Assembly (NCBI GenBank): GCA_028293725.1
Contig: JAQGOE010000094.1
Location: 1-41,930, forward strand
DNA from: Gammaproteobacteria bacterium
GTDB taxonomy: Bacteria; Pseudomonadota; Gammaproteobacteria; Steroidobacterales; Steroidobacteraceae
DNA: 41,930 bases
Direction: 5' to 3'
Each line of letters opens with the position of its first letter. Within the stretch, counting starts at the first letter, position 1. The notes beneath the pieces were generated by a model. The model saw only the letters and a program-made list of their open reading frames with translations. It did no database searches and was not told where the DNA came from. The position numbers and the translations under genes were made by a program. Positions 17,767 through 25,681 of the stretch are shown here, piece after piece.

Positions 17767-17827
17767 GGAAACCTCCGGTGCGAACCGCGGCACTTACGGC
17801 AGACCCTACTGCACCTGAGTGAGCGCA

Positions 17828-18757
17828 ATGTCGTCTTTTCAACACAAGCGTTTCGTCCCATTAGTGGCGGGCGCATTGGCTGTCATCACGGCGCTCGCGG
17901 GTTGTGCGGGCAACGGCGATGGCCTGAATTCCCAAGGTTTGCCCATAGGGTCGTCGGGCGGCGGCAGCGGTGGTACCCCCCCCACAGGGCCGTTCACCGC
18001 GGACTTTCAGTCGATCCAGGACAACGTCTTCACGCCGATCTGCTCGCCGTGTCACAGCGGCGCGAGCGCCCCCAAGGGGCTGATGCTGGATGCGGCTCAC
18101 AGTTACAACCTGCTGGTCGGCGTGGCGAGCACCGAAGTGCCCTCGCTGGACCGCGTAAAAGCCGGCGATCCTGCCAACAGTTACATCATTATCAAGCTGA
18201 CGAACGGCGCCGGCATCGTAGGCTCACAGATGCCGTTGGGTGAGAACCCGCTTCCGCAGGCCACCATCGACGTCATTCGCCAATGGATTACCAACGGCGC
18301 GCCGCCGGCCACGGCCGCGGCAACGTCTTCCGTTAACGCCATGGCGAAGATCCAGGCGCTCGCCCAGAACACGCCGTCTGCTCCATTCAGCGTGACCCAG
18401 ACGTCTCCGCTCGACGCAGCGGACATGGAAACGCCTGTCAATCACATCGTGGTCGCTTTCAACCACGAGGTCGACGCGTCGCTGGTGAACTACACGACCC
18501 TGACCGTCGAGCGGGTTGACACAGAAAGCGCGGTTGAATCAGCGATCGGCGCGACACAGGCGACTCATCTGCCGGCTTATGCGGCTCTCGCCGAGGGTAA
18601 TCCCAACGCAATCGTCATTACGCCAGTGGCGCCTCTTCTGCCGGGAACTTACCGGGTGACCGTGCGAGGTAGCGGCGGCGGTGCGCTGGCCGACCTCAAC
18701 GCTCGGGCCCTCGGCAGCGACTACTCCTTCACGTTCAATGTGGAAGCCTCTCCATGA
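17828..18757 (+). CDS. CXXCH lipoprotein with cytochrome-c-like and Ig-like parts
   Basis: 309 residues from ATG 17828 (GTG 17819 in frame is possible). The signal peptide ends in the lipobox L23-A-G-C26, so the protein should be a lipoprotein. A Gly/Ser-rich linker follows, then FTPICSPCHSG with C72, C75, H76 as the heme site and M135 in GSQMPLGEN as a plausible distal ligand; the layout resembles planctomycete-type cytochrome c domains. The C-terminal half (from about residue 195) has the pattern of an Ig-like domain: PLDAADMETPVNHIVVAFNHEVD, then VITPVAPLLPGTYRVTVRG and a final YSFTFNV strand. The gene overlaps the porin gene by 4 bp (ATGA). A role in passing electrons to or from the outer-membrane porin is inferred. 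Confidence 0.8.
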   Translation: MSSFQHKRFVPLVAGALAVITALAGCAGNGDGLNSQGLPIGSSGGGSGGTPPTGPFTADFQSIQDNVFTPICSPCHSGASAPKGLMLDAAHSYNLLVGVASTEVPSLDRVKAGDPANSYIIIKLTNGAGIVGSQMPLGENPLPQATIDVIRQWITNGAPPATAAATSSVNAMAKIQALAQNTPSAPFSVTQTSPLDAADMETPVNHIVVAFNHEVDASLVNYTTLTVERVDTESAVESAIGATQATHLPAYAALAEGNPNAIVITPVAPLLPGTYRVTVRGSGGGALADLNARALGSDYSFTFNVEASP

Positions 18758-19863
18758 TCAAGCGGATTCCCCGGCTCCTGCTGCAGTGTCTGGCGGTGAC
18801 ACTGTGTCTTGTGGCGGTTCGCGCTCACGCCGAGCCCTATCTGGCCGTTCAGATGGGTCTGAAGTGCGGACAGTGTCACGTGAACCCGACGGGCGGCGGC
18901 TTGCGCACGGCGTACGGTGACGTATTCGCTCAGACACTCATGCCGCAGAATCACGTCGATACCGGCAACGATGTCTGGACTGGCGATATCAACAAGTTCA
19001 TCCGCATCGGCGGCGATCTGCGCTTTGACGGCACGGTCACACAGACTCCGAACACCAAGACCCTCAATACGTTCACGCTCGAGCAGACCCGCGTCTACCT
19101 GGAAGCCAACGTCATTCCCGAGCGTCTGCTGGTTTATGTCGATGAGCAGGTGGCGCCCAACGGCGCGCAGAGCCGTGAAGCTTACGGTGTCTATTGGTCC
19201 GCCAACCATGACTGGTATTTGAAGGCCGGCGAGATGTACCTGCCGTTCGGCCTACGCTTGCAGGACCAGTCGGCCTTCATCCAGACCGCCTCCGGCATCA
19301 ACATGACGACGTCTGACAATGGTGTCGAGTTCGGCTGGGAGCGCGGCCATTGGGACGCGCAATTTGCCCTCAGCGACGGAACGGGAGGCTCCTCGAGCAC
19401 CGATAACGGCAAGCAATATAGCGGGCAGTTGATATGGGTCGACTCGCGGTACCGGGTCGGCACCGCAGCTAACTTTAACAACAAGTCCGCTGGGAATAAG
19501 AGCGCGTTCGCGCTGTTCGGCGGCCTGCGCACCGGGCCGATCTCGTGGCTTGCGCAGGCCGAGTACATCGACGATAAGTCCGTGCAGGAGGGCACCACCG
19601 TCATCGGACAGAAACAGCTGGTGTCCCTGGTGGAGGCCAACTGGTTGATCACGCGGGGCAACAACCTGAAGATCACCAGCGAGTTCTTCGACCCGGACCA
19701 CAGGGTCCCGAACGATAATCAGACGCGCTGGAGCGCCATTTACGAGTGGACGCCGATGCAGTTCGTGCAGGTGCGCGGCGGCGTGCGCTACCAGGACGGT
19801 ATTCCGCAGATCGATACACAACACACGAAGTTATATTTCGTCGAGTTGCACGGCTTCTTCTGA
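18754..19863 (+). CDS. outer-membrane beta-barrel porin with an N-terminal CXXCH motif
   Basis: 369 residues. The signal peptide (1-26, cleavage after AHA) is followed by LKCGQCHVNPTGGGLR, so C38, C41 and H42 form a CXXCH heme site directly before the barrel. The rest alternates short amphipathic strands rich in aromatic and Gly residues (YLKAGEMYLPFGLRL, VEFGWERGHWDAQFAL, LFGGLRTGPISWLAQAEY) and ends in Phe, the usual signal for BAM-mediated outer-membrane insertion. Predicted barrel of roughly 16 strands by length. A covalent heme on the periplasmic side of a porin fits conduits for electron flow through the outer membrane. It is translationally coupled with the lipoprotein upstream. Other possibilities are a porin with a metal-binding or disulfide-linked plug in place of heme. 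Confidence 0.8.
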   Translation: MIKRIPRLLLQCLAVTLCLVAVRAHAEPYLAVQMGLKCGQCHVNPTGGGLRTAYGDVFAQTLMPQNHVDTGNDVWTGDINKFIRIGGDLRFDGTVTQTPNTKTLNTFTLEQTRVYLEANVIPERLLVYVDEQVAPNGAQSREAYGVYWSANHDWYLKAGEMYLPFGLRLQDQSAFIQTASGINMTTSDNGVEFGWERGHWDAQFALSDGTGGSSSTDNGKQYSGQLIWVDSRYRVGTAANFNNKSAGNKSAFALFGGLRTGPISWLAQAEYIDDKSVQEGTTVIGQKQLVSLVEANWLITRGNNLKITSEFFDPDHRVPNDNQTRWSAIYEWTPMQFVQVRGGVRYQDGIPQIDTQHTKLYFVELHGFF

Positions 19864-19868
19864 GTTAT

Positions 19869-19890
19869 TCGCCCGAGATCGCTCAGGCGA
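19869..19890. terminator. hairpin between convergent porin and SLATT-like genes
   Basis: TCGCCCGAG and CTCAGGCGA flank a 4-base loop (ATCG). On the minus-strand RNA the single mismatch is a G-U wobble, giving a 9-bp stem. It overlaps the end of the minus-strand gene. No long T run follows, so this is a weak or Rho-dependent terminator at best. Confidence 0.35.
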
Positions 19891-20893
19891 GCGGCAGATG
19901 GTGCGGCCGGACGAGCAAATTCCAGTCTGGGTGCTCCTCCAGAATGAGTGCCAGGGCGGCCTCGATCGCGGCCTTGAGCGCTACAGTGTCGTCTCCCGTG
20001 GCTCGTTCGGCGACCGCTGTTTGAATATTCCGCCTCGCGCCTTCGAGCTCCCTGGTCAAGCGTTCGGAGGTCATGCCGAGACGATACGCTTCCGATTGCG
20101 CGAGTGCTCCATGCAATGATGCGCCAAGCGCAGGAAAGAACGCCGTGACCAGCGATAGCCAGAGGGTATGGATCATCAGGTAAAGGATCGCCGCTACTGC
20201 GGTCAGTCCAAACAGACTGGCGTTTATCGCGTGGACCCTATGAAGGAGGGCATGTTGGCGGGCAGCGATTTCGTGATGATAGCGTCGCTGCAGTTCCAGG
20301 ATGTCCAGCGCCCATTGCGCGTAACTCGCTACGAACGCTGTATCCGCCCAGGCATTGGCAACCTGCTCGCGCGCCAGTGGCTCGATACGGGCGCAAAGAA
20401 TCCCGACGTCGTCCACGGTTCGCAGATGCTGCCCTGGATCGAATGCGCGCACATACCAGTTGGCTTCGTCAGCTGGTTTGCTGAAGTCGAGTAGGGGAGT
20501 CAGCAGCGGGAGATACCATGTCAGCTCGGCGGTGGTCCTGGCACGCAACCATTCGCCTTGCCAGTCGCGACGGTGGCCCCACCAATAGATCGCGCTGACC
20601 GTGCCGATGATGATGACTTCTCCAACCGCCCATACTCGGCTGTCCCAACCCAACGCCAACGGCAGGACCGCGCACAGCACGGCGAGTGCGCTCAGCAGGT
20701 AGATGGCCCAGAAGCCAGTGCGATAGCGATTGCCAAACCGGACCGCGCGCTCATCGAACCGGCGGTGCTCCATTTCGATGGCCGTGATCACGGGCTCGAG
20801 GCGCTGTGGGGGCTTGGACAGGCGCACCGGCTGCAGCGGCTCCCAATGGATCCCCAGGAGCAACAGACGCTGGATGACCTGGTGCAGTGCCAT
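19883..20893 (-). CDS. SLATT/DUF4231-like multi-pass membrane protein
   Basis: 336 residues from the ATG at 20891-20893; an ATG at 20930-20932 would add 13 residues and neither has a good ribosome binding site. Two membrane spans at about residues 60-80 and 87-107 are followed by HRRDWQGEWLRARTTAEL, a motif with the conserved Arg and Glu of SLATT two-helix proteins, then WYLPLLTPL. After an alpha-helical part with a QRRYHHEI segment come two more spans (LFGLTAVAAILYLM, LVTAFFPALGASLHGAL) and a C-terminal coiled helix. SLATT domains are effectors, thought to form membrane pores, in nucleotide-signal-based phage defence, usually beside SLOG or SMODS nucleotide sensors. None is visible here, so the protein is either an orphan or has another role. 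No operon partner is evident. Confidence 0.55.
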   Translation of the reverse strand: MALHQVIQRLLLLGIHWEPLQPVRLSKPPQRLEPVITAIEMEHRRFDERAVRFGNRYRTGFWAIYLLSALAVLCAVLPLALGWDSRVWAVGEVIIIGTVSAIYWWGHRRDWQGEWLRARTTAELTWYLPLLTPLLDFSKPADEANWYVRAFDPGQHLRTVDDVGILCARIEPLAREQVANAWADTAFVASYAQWALDILELQRRYHHEIAARQHALLHRVHAINASLFGLTAVAAILYLMIHTLWLSLVTAFFPALGASLHGALAQSEAYRLGMTSERLTRELEGARRNIQTAVAERATGDDTVALKAAIEAALALILEEHPDWNLLVRPHHLPLA

Positions 20894-21049
20894 AGATACC
20901 CGGTCGCAATTCGCACGGCTTGGGCGCCGCATTTTTGTAATTTGCGGGCGGAGTGTGCCGGAACGCTATTCAGGCCGCAATGAGTGGGAGACCGTAGGCC
21001 CTTACTCGCCCGCCGGCGCTGAGGGGTACCACGTTACCGCGGCGCACGA

Positions 21050-21445
21050 TCAGTCAACGCAGGTGATTCCCGGCGGCAACGCCGCCCAGGGGTGGCGCCT
21101 CGACTCGTAAAATGAGTATTGCGGCGCCGGAAACCCGGGGTCGGCGAACGCGCCGACCGGGATCGCGATCACCCCGGGTGATCTTTCCAACTGGTAGTAG
21201 ACGGTCGCTCCACAGTCAGGGCAGAAGTGGAACGTGATCTTCTGTCCGCTATCACCCATCCGAATGTACTGACTGGAGCGACCGGCCACGGTAACCGCAT
21301 CCTTCGCGAACCGGGCCTGCGCCCCGAACACGCTGCCGGTGCGCAGCTGGCATGCATGGCAGTGACAGACGGAGATGCGCAGCGGCTCGGCTGTGGTCTC
21401 GGCCTCGAGTTGTCCGCAACTACAACGGGCGTGGCGGGTGGTCAT
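21050..21445 (-). CDS. GFA family protein (Gfa-like, zinc-binding)
   Basis: 131 residues. The seven Cys residues match the GFA (glutathione-dependent formaldehyde-activating, CENP-V-like) fold: C8 and C10 (CSCG), C27, C29 and C32 (CHCHAC), C75 and C78 (CPDCGA). Each group supplies ligands for the two zinc ions. Tail PAPQYSFYESRRHPWAAL is the typical GFA end. The reaction of most GFA proteins is unproved; the founding member adds formaldehyde to glutathione, but many others lack that activity. It is 44 bp downstream of the start side of no other gene and probably forms its own transcript or follows no close partner; the upstream neighbour on this strand is the ester hydrolase, which reads toward it with 44 bp between them. 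Confidence 0.88.
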   Translation of the reverse strand: MTTRHARCSCGQLEAETTAEPLRISVCHCHACQLRTGSVFGAQARFAKDAVTVAGRSSQYIRMGDSGQKITFHFCPDCGATVYYQLERSPGVIAIPVGAFADPGFPAPQYSFYESRRHPWAALPPGITCVD

Positions 21446-21489
21446 GAGACCGCTTCTGTGGCGATTGCTGCAGAGTCATCTTCCGCTAG

Positions 21490-23418
21490 TTACTGCACAA
21501 TCGGTAGCAACACGCTGCTTGCGTTGGTTGGGCCGTGATAGACGCTCTCGGTTGCTGTTTTGTAGTCCGCCAGCTTGGCGTAGAAAATGTTATCAACATA
21601 CGTCTGCGGGTTGCGGTCGTAGAGGGGGAAGAGGGTCGATTGGACCTGCACCATGATCTTGTGGCCGGGGAGAAAGACATGGTCGACGTTGGGGAGGCCG
21701 AATTTGTATTCCTCCACTTTGCCGGGGGTCAGGGCCTTGGGCTTGTCGAAGCCGTGTACGTAGCGGCCGCGGAAGATCTCGATGCCGACGGGCAGCTCGA
21801 ATCCCTCCATACCGGGCTTGGCGCCCTGGTTGGACATTTCGGGCGTTGTGTCCGGATACACGTCGATAACTTTTACGACCCAGTCACTGTCAGTCCCCGA
21901 AGTCGCCGCGAACAGATCGACCTGCGGCGCACCCATGATGTGTACGGGTTTATCGAGGGTCGTCGTCTGATACACGAGTACGTCCGGACGATCTGACACG
22001 AAGCGCTGATCTTGCACGAGCCACGTCGTCCACTGGCGCCGATCGGCCATGTTGATGGGGCGAGGAATGAATGGCACGGGCTTCTGCGGATTGGAGGCAT
22101 ACTCGTCGTGCCCGGTGGCCGTCGGCGCCGTGAAGCTCGCCGTAAAATGATCGCCCAGATAGAGCGGCGTCAGTGTGCCCATCGGCCATCGCGGCGACTC
22201 GTCCCAATGATTAGCCCCGGTGGCGTACGTCAGAGCACGCGGCACGTGCGGGTCCGGCGACCCCTTCAGATAGTGATCGAAGAAAGGCTTCATGTATTTG
22301 ACACGAAACTCATCGGCGGTGTCCCCGGTGAACGACAGCGCCCCCAGGTCATAGCCGTAGTGATTCACTCCAGAGTGGCGCCAGGGGCCGATGACCAGCG
22401 ACACCATGTCGTTGTATTTGTCCTTGAGCGCCTTGTAGACCGCGGGGCCGCCGTAGGAATCTTCCTGGTCCCATTGCCCGACCACCAGGATCGTCGGCAC
22501 GGTGAGGGGGCGCGCGCCCATCCATTTGTCGACCGCCTGGAGCGACCAGAACTCCGTGTAGGCCGGGTTTTGCATCAGCTTCTGAATGAAGGGGTATTGG
22601 TCGATACCCCACTTACGGGCGTAGTCGGCCGTCGATCCCGCCTCGAGGTAGCGCGTGTAGTCATCACCGGAACCGAACGCGACCTTGTTGTCTTTTTCAG
22701 CCTTGGCCGTGCTCTGCTCGACCACATAGTCCATCGTAGGGTTGCGGAACGCGCCGTAGTGAAAGTCGTCGTCCCCGATCCAGGTGTCGACCATCGGGCT
22801 CTGGGGTACCGCCGCCTTCACTGCCGGATGAGGGTTGATCTCTGCCATCAGCGTCGTGAAGCCGAGATAACTACTGCCCACGACACCGACCTTGCCGTTG
22901 CTTTCAGGAACGTTTTTGACGAGCCAGTCGATCGTGTCGTAGGCATCGGTCGATTCATCGATGCCCGTGGAGTTCAGTGGCCCCACAATGGGCCGGGTCA
23001 TGATGAACTCCCCCTCGGAATTGTGCATGCCGCGAATGTCCTGGTAGACGCGGATGTAGTTGTCCTCGACGAATTCGGCATCCATTGCCGGCAGGATGTC
23101 GAGGATGGATTGACTGTTGGTGCGCGCCGTGGATTCCTTCGCGTCATAGGGGGTCCGCGAGAACAGGATCGGGCCGCCGGCCGTGCCTTTCTTCATGACG
23201 ATCACGGTGTACAGCTTCACACCGTCCCGCATCGGAATCATCACCACGCGCTTGATGAAGTCAGCATCCGGACGCACGCTGTCGTAGTGCGCAACTGAAT
23301 CGGGTGCCATCACGGTTATCTTGGATTGCGCCGGCGGCGTCGCCGCCTGGGTCTGCGAAGCGAACGGCGACAGCGACACGAAAGCCGTCGCGCAACCCAG
23401 GGTCAACAGATGTTTCAT
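21490..23418 (-). CDS. secreted alpha-amino acid ester hydrolase (CocE/NonD family, S15-like)
   Basis: 642 residues with a signal peptide (cleavage near AQTQAA/ATPPA, residues 20-28). The serine hydrolase motif GSSYLG has S183 as nucleophile (GXSYXG); D317 in WDQED and H348 in GPWRHSG complete the triad. The carboxylate cluster that binds the substrate amino group in Xanthomonas/Acetobacter enzymes is present: D217 in IGDDDFHYGAF plus E319 and D320. YQDIRGMHNSEGEF is the other conserved segment. Length equals that of known members (about 640). The enzymes hydrolyse esters and amides of alpha-amino acids and can acylate beta-lactams; the natural substrate is not known, a peptide or amino-acid ester is likely. 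The C-terminal part is a jelly-roll domain. It should act in the periplasm or outside the cell. Confidence 0.88.
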   Translation of the reverse strand: MKHLLTLGCATAFVSLSPFASQTQAATPPAQSKITVMAPDSVAHYDSVRPDADFIKRVVMIPMRDGVKLYTVIVMKKGTAGGPILFSRTPYDAKESTARTNSQSILDILPAMDAEFVEDNYIRVYQDIRGMHNSEGEFIMTRPIVGPLNSTGIDESTDAYDTIDWLVKNVPESNGKVGVVGSSYLGFTTLMAEINPHPAVKAAVPQSPMVDTWIGDDDFHYGAFRNPTMDYVVEQSTAKAEKDNKVAFGSGDDYTRYLEAGSTADYARKWGIDQYPFIQKLMQNPAYTEFWSLQAVDKWMGARPLTVPTILVVGQWDQEDSYGGPAVYKALKDKYNDMVSLVIGPWRHSGVNHYGYDLGALSFTGDTADEFRVKYMKPFFDHYLKGSPDPHVPRALTYATGANHWDESPRWPMGTLTPLYLGDHFTASFTAPTATGHDEYASNPQKPVPFIPRPINMADRRQWTTWLVQDQRFVSDRPDVLVYQTTTLDKPVHIMGAPQVDLFAATSGTDSDWVVKVIDVYPDTTPEMSNQGAKPGMEGFELPVGIEIFRGRYVHGFDKPKALTPGKVEEYKFGLPNVDHVFLPGHKIMVQVQSTLFPLYDRNPQTYVDNIFYAKLADYKTATESVYHGPTNASSVLLPIVQ

Positions 23419-23529
23419 TTAAGCTTTCCTGCTGGCAAAGACGTTATCCGCGCGGTCCGGCGTACCGGTGAGCCGGCGCAGGACGCGAATAATACGTGAT
23501 CTGCCGGGGCAGGTCTCAAAGGGCAAGGG

Positions 23530-24180
23530 CTAACGATTAGCGAATCGCGACCGCTCCACCATCTTGACATCAGGTAACACACGACCATCCCCAACCGGGT
23601 CTCCCAATTGCGTGTGAATTGGAACGACTCCGGCCCATATGGGAAGCGCGTAGTCTTCCTCGTCGTCGGCTGGCGGCCCCATGCGAACCTTCGCCGCCAC
23701 TTCCTCCAGGGGAAGCGCGAGCACCACGGTCTGCTTCATTTCCAGTTCGTTAGGCCCGCGCACCTCATCCCAGCGTCCCGGCACGATGTGGTCAGTGATG
23801 ATGCGCAGCGCCTCCATTTTCTCCGCGTGCTCCGCAACCAGGCGCGCGCGGCCCAGTACCGTCACCGAGCGATAGTTCATGGAGTGATGGAAGGCCGAGC
23901 GCGCGAGCACATAGCCGTCTACCAAAGTAACAGTCAGGCAAACGTCCACACCTTGCGCCAACGTTTTCAGCATCCGGCTGGCCCCCGAGCCGTGCATGTA
24001 GAGGGTCTCGCCCGAGCGCGCGTAGAGGGTGGGTATCACGAACGGCTGGCTGTCTTGAGTAAAGCCTACGTGACAGAGAAATCCCTCATCCAGGATCGCA
24101 TGGACCTGCGCCTTGTCGTACACGGCGCGCTTACTCAAACGACGGACTTTCGTACGTTGCGTCGGGGTGTAGGTGTTCAT
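23530..24180 (-). CDS. pyridoxamine 5'-phosphate oxidase-like flavin-binding protein
   Basis: 216 residues from the ATG at 24178-24180; ATG 24187-24189 would add three residues. The open frame extends farther upstream but runs through the MocR promoter and gene start. TPTQRTKVRRLSKRAVYDK at the start, DEGFLCHVGF, PFVIPTLYARSGETLYMHGS and VCLTVTLVDGYVLARSAFHHSMNYRSV are the hallmarks of the PNPOx-like split-barrel family found next to MocR regulators. It should bind FMN or heme-like cofactor, or F420 in other phyla; the true substrate is unknown and it lacks features that would make it the housekeeping PdxH. The divergent MocR gene starts 69 bp away, so coregulation is very likely. The 3' end is followed by 111 bp holding the ester hydrolase promoter. 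Confidence 0.83.
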   Translation of the reverse strand: MNTYTPTQRTKVRRLSKRAVYDKAQVHAILDEGFLCHVGFTQDSQPFVIPTLYARSGETLYMHGSGASRMLKTLAQGVDVCLTVTLVDGYVLARSAFHHSMNYRSVTVLGRARLVAEHAEKMEALRIITDHIVPGRWDEVRGPNELEMKQTVVLALPLEEVAAKVRMGPPADDEEDYALPIWAGVVPIHTQLGDPVGDGRVLPDVKMVERSRFANR

Positions 24181-24201
24181 GGCCGCCATGATAGGTAAAC
24201 T

Positions 24202-24258
24202 AGTGGCGGTACACATCGGCCACTTTTTGATAATTCGACTGGACCACTTATGGCCACT
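24202..24258. promoter_or_regulatory. candidate MocR operator between divergent genes
   Basis: AGTGGC at 24202-24207 and GCCACT at 24219-24224 form a perfect 6-bp inverted repeat with an 11-bp spacer. CCACT recurs as direct copies at 24244 and 24254, the last inside the first codons of the regulator gene. MocR regulators bind direct and inverted repeats in the gap between their own gene and a divergent target, so this fits autoregulation plus control of the PNPOx-like gene. No footprint evidence exists. Confidence 0.45.
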
Positions 24259-25677
24259 GCCGTCGTCATAGACCCCGCCTCGTCCGTGCCGTTGACCCGG
24301 CAGATCTACGAATTCTGGCGTCTCGGGATTCTCAACGGCCGCTTCTCCGGCGGCGAGCGTGTTCCATCCACCCGTGAGCTCGCTACGGCGCTCGATCTTT
24401 CGCGCGGCACGATCACCCAGGCGTACGAGCAGTTGATCAGTGAGGGGTATTTTCAGACGACCCACGGCTCCGGAACGTTTGTCTGCCGGCAGCTGCCCGA
24501 GGATTTGTTGAATGCACCCGCCGCGGCCGGGCGCCGCCTCGCGCATGAGGCGACCGCGCCGCTCTCGACGTTCGGCAAACGGCTGCAGAAGGACTATCAA
24601 CAGCTGGGTGTGCGTCCGGGACACATCGGCTTCTCGCATTGGGGTCCGGATCTCAATCTGTTTCCGCTGGAATTATGGCATCGCCTGTATGCGAGAAGTC
24701 TGCGCGGCCTCGGATCGGACGCATTGGGTTACGCGGAATATGCGCGCGGCTACGAGCCCCTGTGCGAGGAGATCGCGAAGTACGTCTCGCGATCGCGAGC
24801 TGTGAGTTGCTCCGCCGAGCAGATCATTGTGGTGAACGGATCGCAGCAGGGGCTGGATCTGTGTGCGCGCCTCCTGCTCGAGCCCGGGGATGAGGTGGCC
24901 GTGGAAAATCCCGGTTACTCGGGTGCGAGCCGCGTCTTCGAGGCCACCGGCGCCCGGTTGCGGTCCATTCCGGTCGACAAGGAAGGTATTGTCTGTGCCC
25001 GCCTGGGTGAGGCCGCTAAAGTGGTGTATGTCACCCCGGCGCACCAGTTTCCGACGGGTGTTGCGTTGTCACTGCGGCGGCGGTTGGAGTTGATCGCCTG
25101 GGCGCGCCAGCGGCCCGCCGTGATCATCGAAGATGACTATGACAGCGAGTATCGGTACAGCGGCGCACCGATGCCGGCACTGCAGGGCCTGGCGACCGGG
25201 GTGCCCGTGGTTTACTGCGGTACGTTCTCCAAAGTGATGTTTCCCGGCCTGCGCGTTGGCTACCTGATCGTGCCGCGATCTATGGTTGCCGCATTCACGC
25301 GCGCGAAGTGGTTGTCGGACCGGCACACTCCCGTGCATCAGCAGGCCACCTTGTATCATTTCATGAAGGATGGGCATCTCGAGCGCCACATACGGCGGAT
25401 GCGGCGAACCTACGAATTGCGCCGGACCGCCCTCGTCGAATCACTGCACCGCCATTTCGGCGCCGACGCCACCGTGTTGGGTGAGGCCGCCGGCATGCAT
25501 GCCTACGTGCGCTTCAGCGACTCCGACATTGCCACGCGGGCCGCACGAAACAAGGTGCAACTACGGGACGTCGAGGCTTATTACCTAGGGAAGGCACCCG
25601 CCAACGATTACCTGCTCGGCTTCTCCATGCTGAGCGAGAGTAGTATCAGGGAAGGGATAAAGCGTCTGGCTTCGTAA
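24250..25677 (+). CDS. MocR-family PLP-dependent transcriptional regulator
   Basis: 475 residues. Residues 10-80 are a GntR-type winged helix: PLTRQIYEFWRLGILNGRF, GERVPSTRELATALDLSRGTI, then AYEQLISEGYFQTTHGSGTFV. Residues about 115-470 are a fold type I aminotransferase domain: VVNGSQQGLDLCARLL, YVTPAHQFPTGVAL, VIIEDDYDSEYRYSG and GTFSKVMFPGLRVGYL with K328 as the Schiff-base lysine for PLP. The domain order and length are those of PdxR, GabR and relatives. In such proteins PLP or its adduct changes DNA binding and the enzyme activity is usually lost. The divergent PNPOx-like gene is the probable target. The 3' end is 4 bp from the convergent HD-domain gene. Confidence 0.93.
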   Translation: MATAVVIDPASSVPLTRQIYEFWRLGILNGRFSGGERVPSTRELATALDLSRGTITQAYEQLISEGYFQTTHGSGTFVCRQLPEDLLNAPAAAGRRLAHEATAPLSTFGKRLQKDYQQLGVRPGHIGFSHWGPDLNLFPLELWHRLYARSLRGLGSDALGYAEYARGYEPLCEEIAKYVSRSRAVSCSAEQIIVVNGSQQGLDLCARLLLEPGDEVAVENPGYSGASRVFEATGARLRSIPVDKEGIVCARLGEAAKVVYVTPAHQFPTGVALSLRRRLELIAWARQRPAVIIEDDYDSEYRYSGAPMPALQGLATGVPVVYCGTFSKVMFPGLRVGYLIVPRSMVAAFTRAKWLSDRHTPVHQQATLYHFMKDGHLERHIRRMRRTYELRRTALVESLHRHFGADATVLGEAAGMHAYVRFSDSDIATRAARNKVQLRDVEAYYLGKAPANDYLLGFSMLSESSIREGIKRLAS

Positions 25678-25681
25678 CGCG

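Noticed and set aside
22012..23298. Open frame of 428 codons on the plus strand opposite the ester hydrolase
   Set aside because: Composition (Arg, Val, His) is typical of an antisense shadow, and the ester hydrolase on the other strand has a full set of catalytic motifs.
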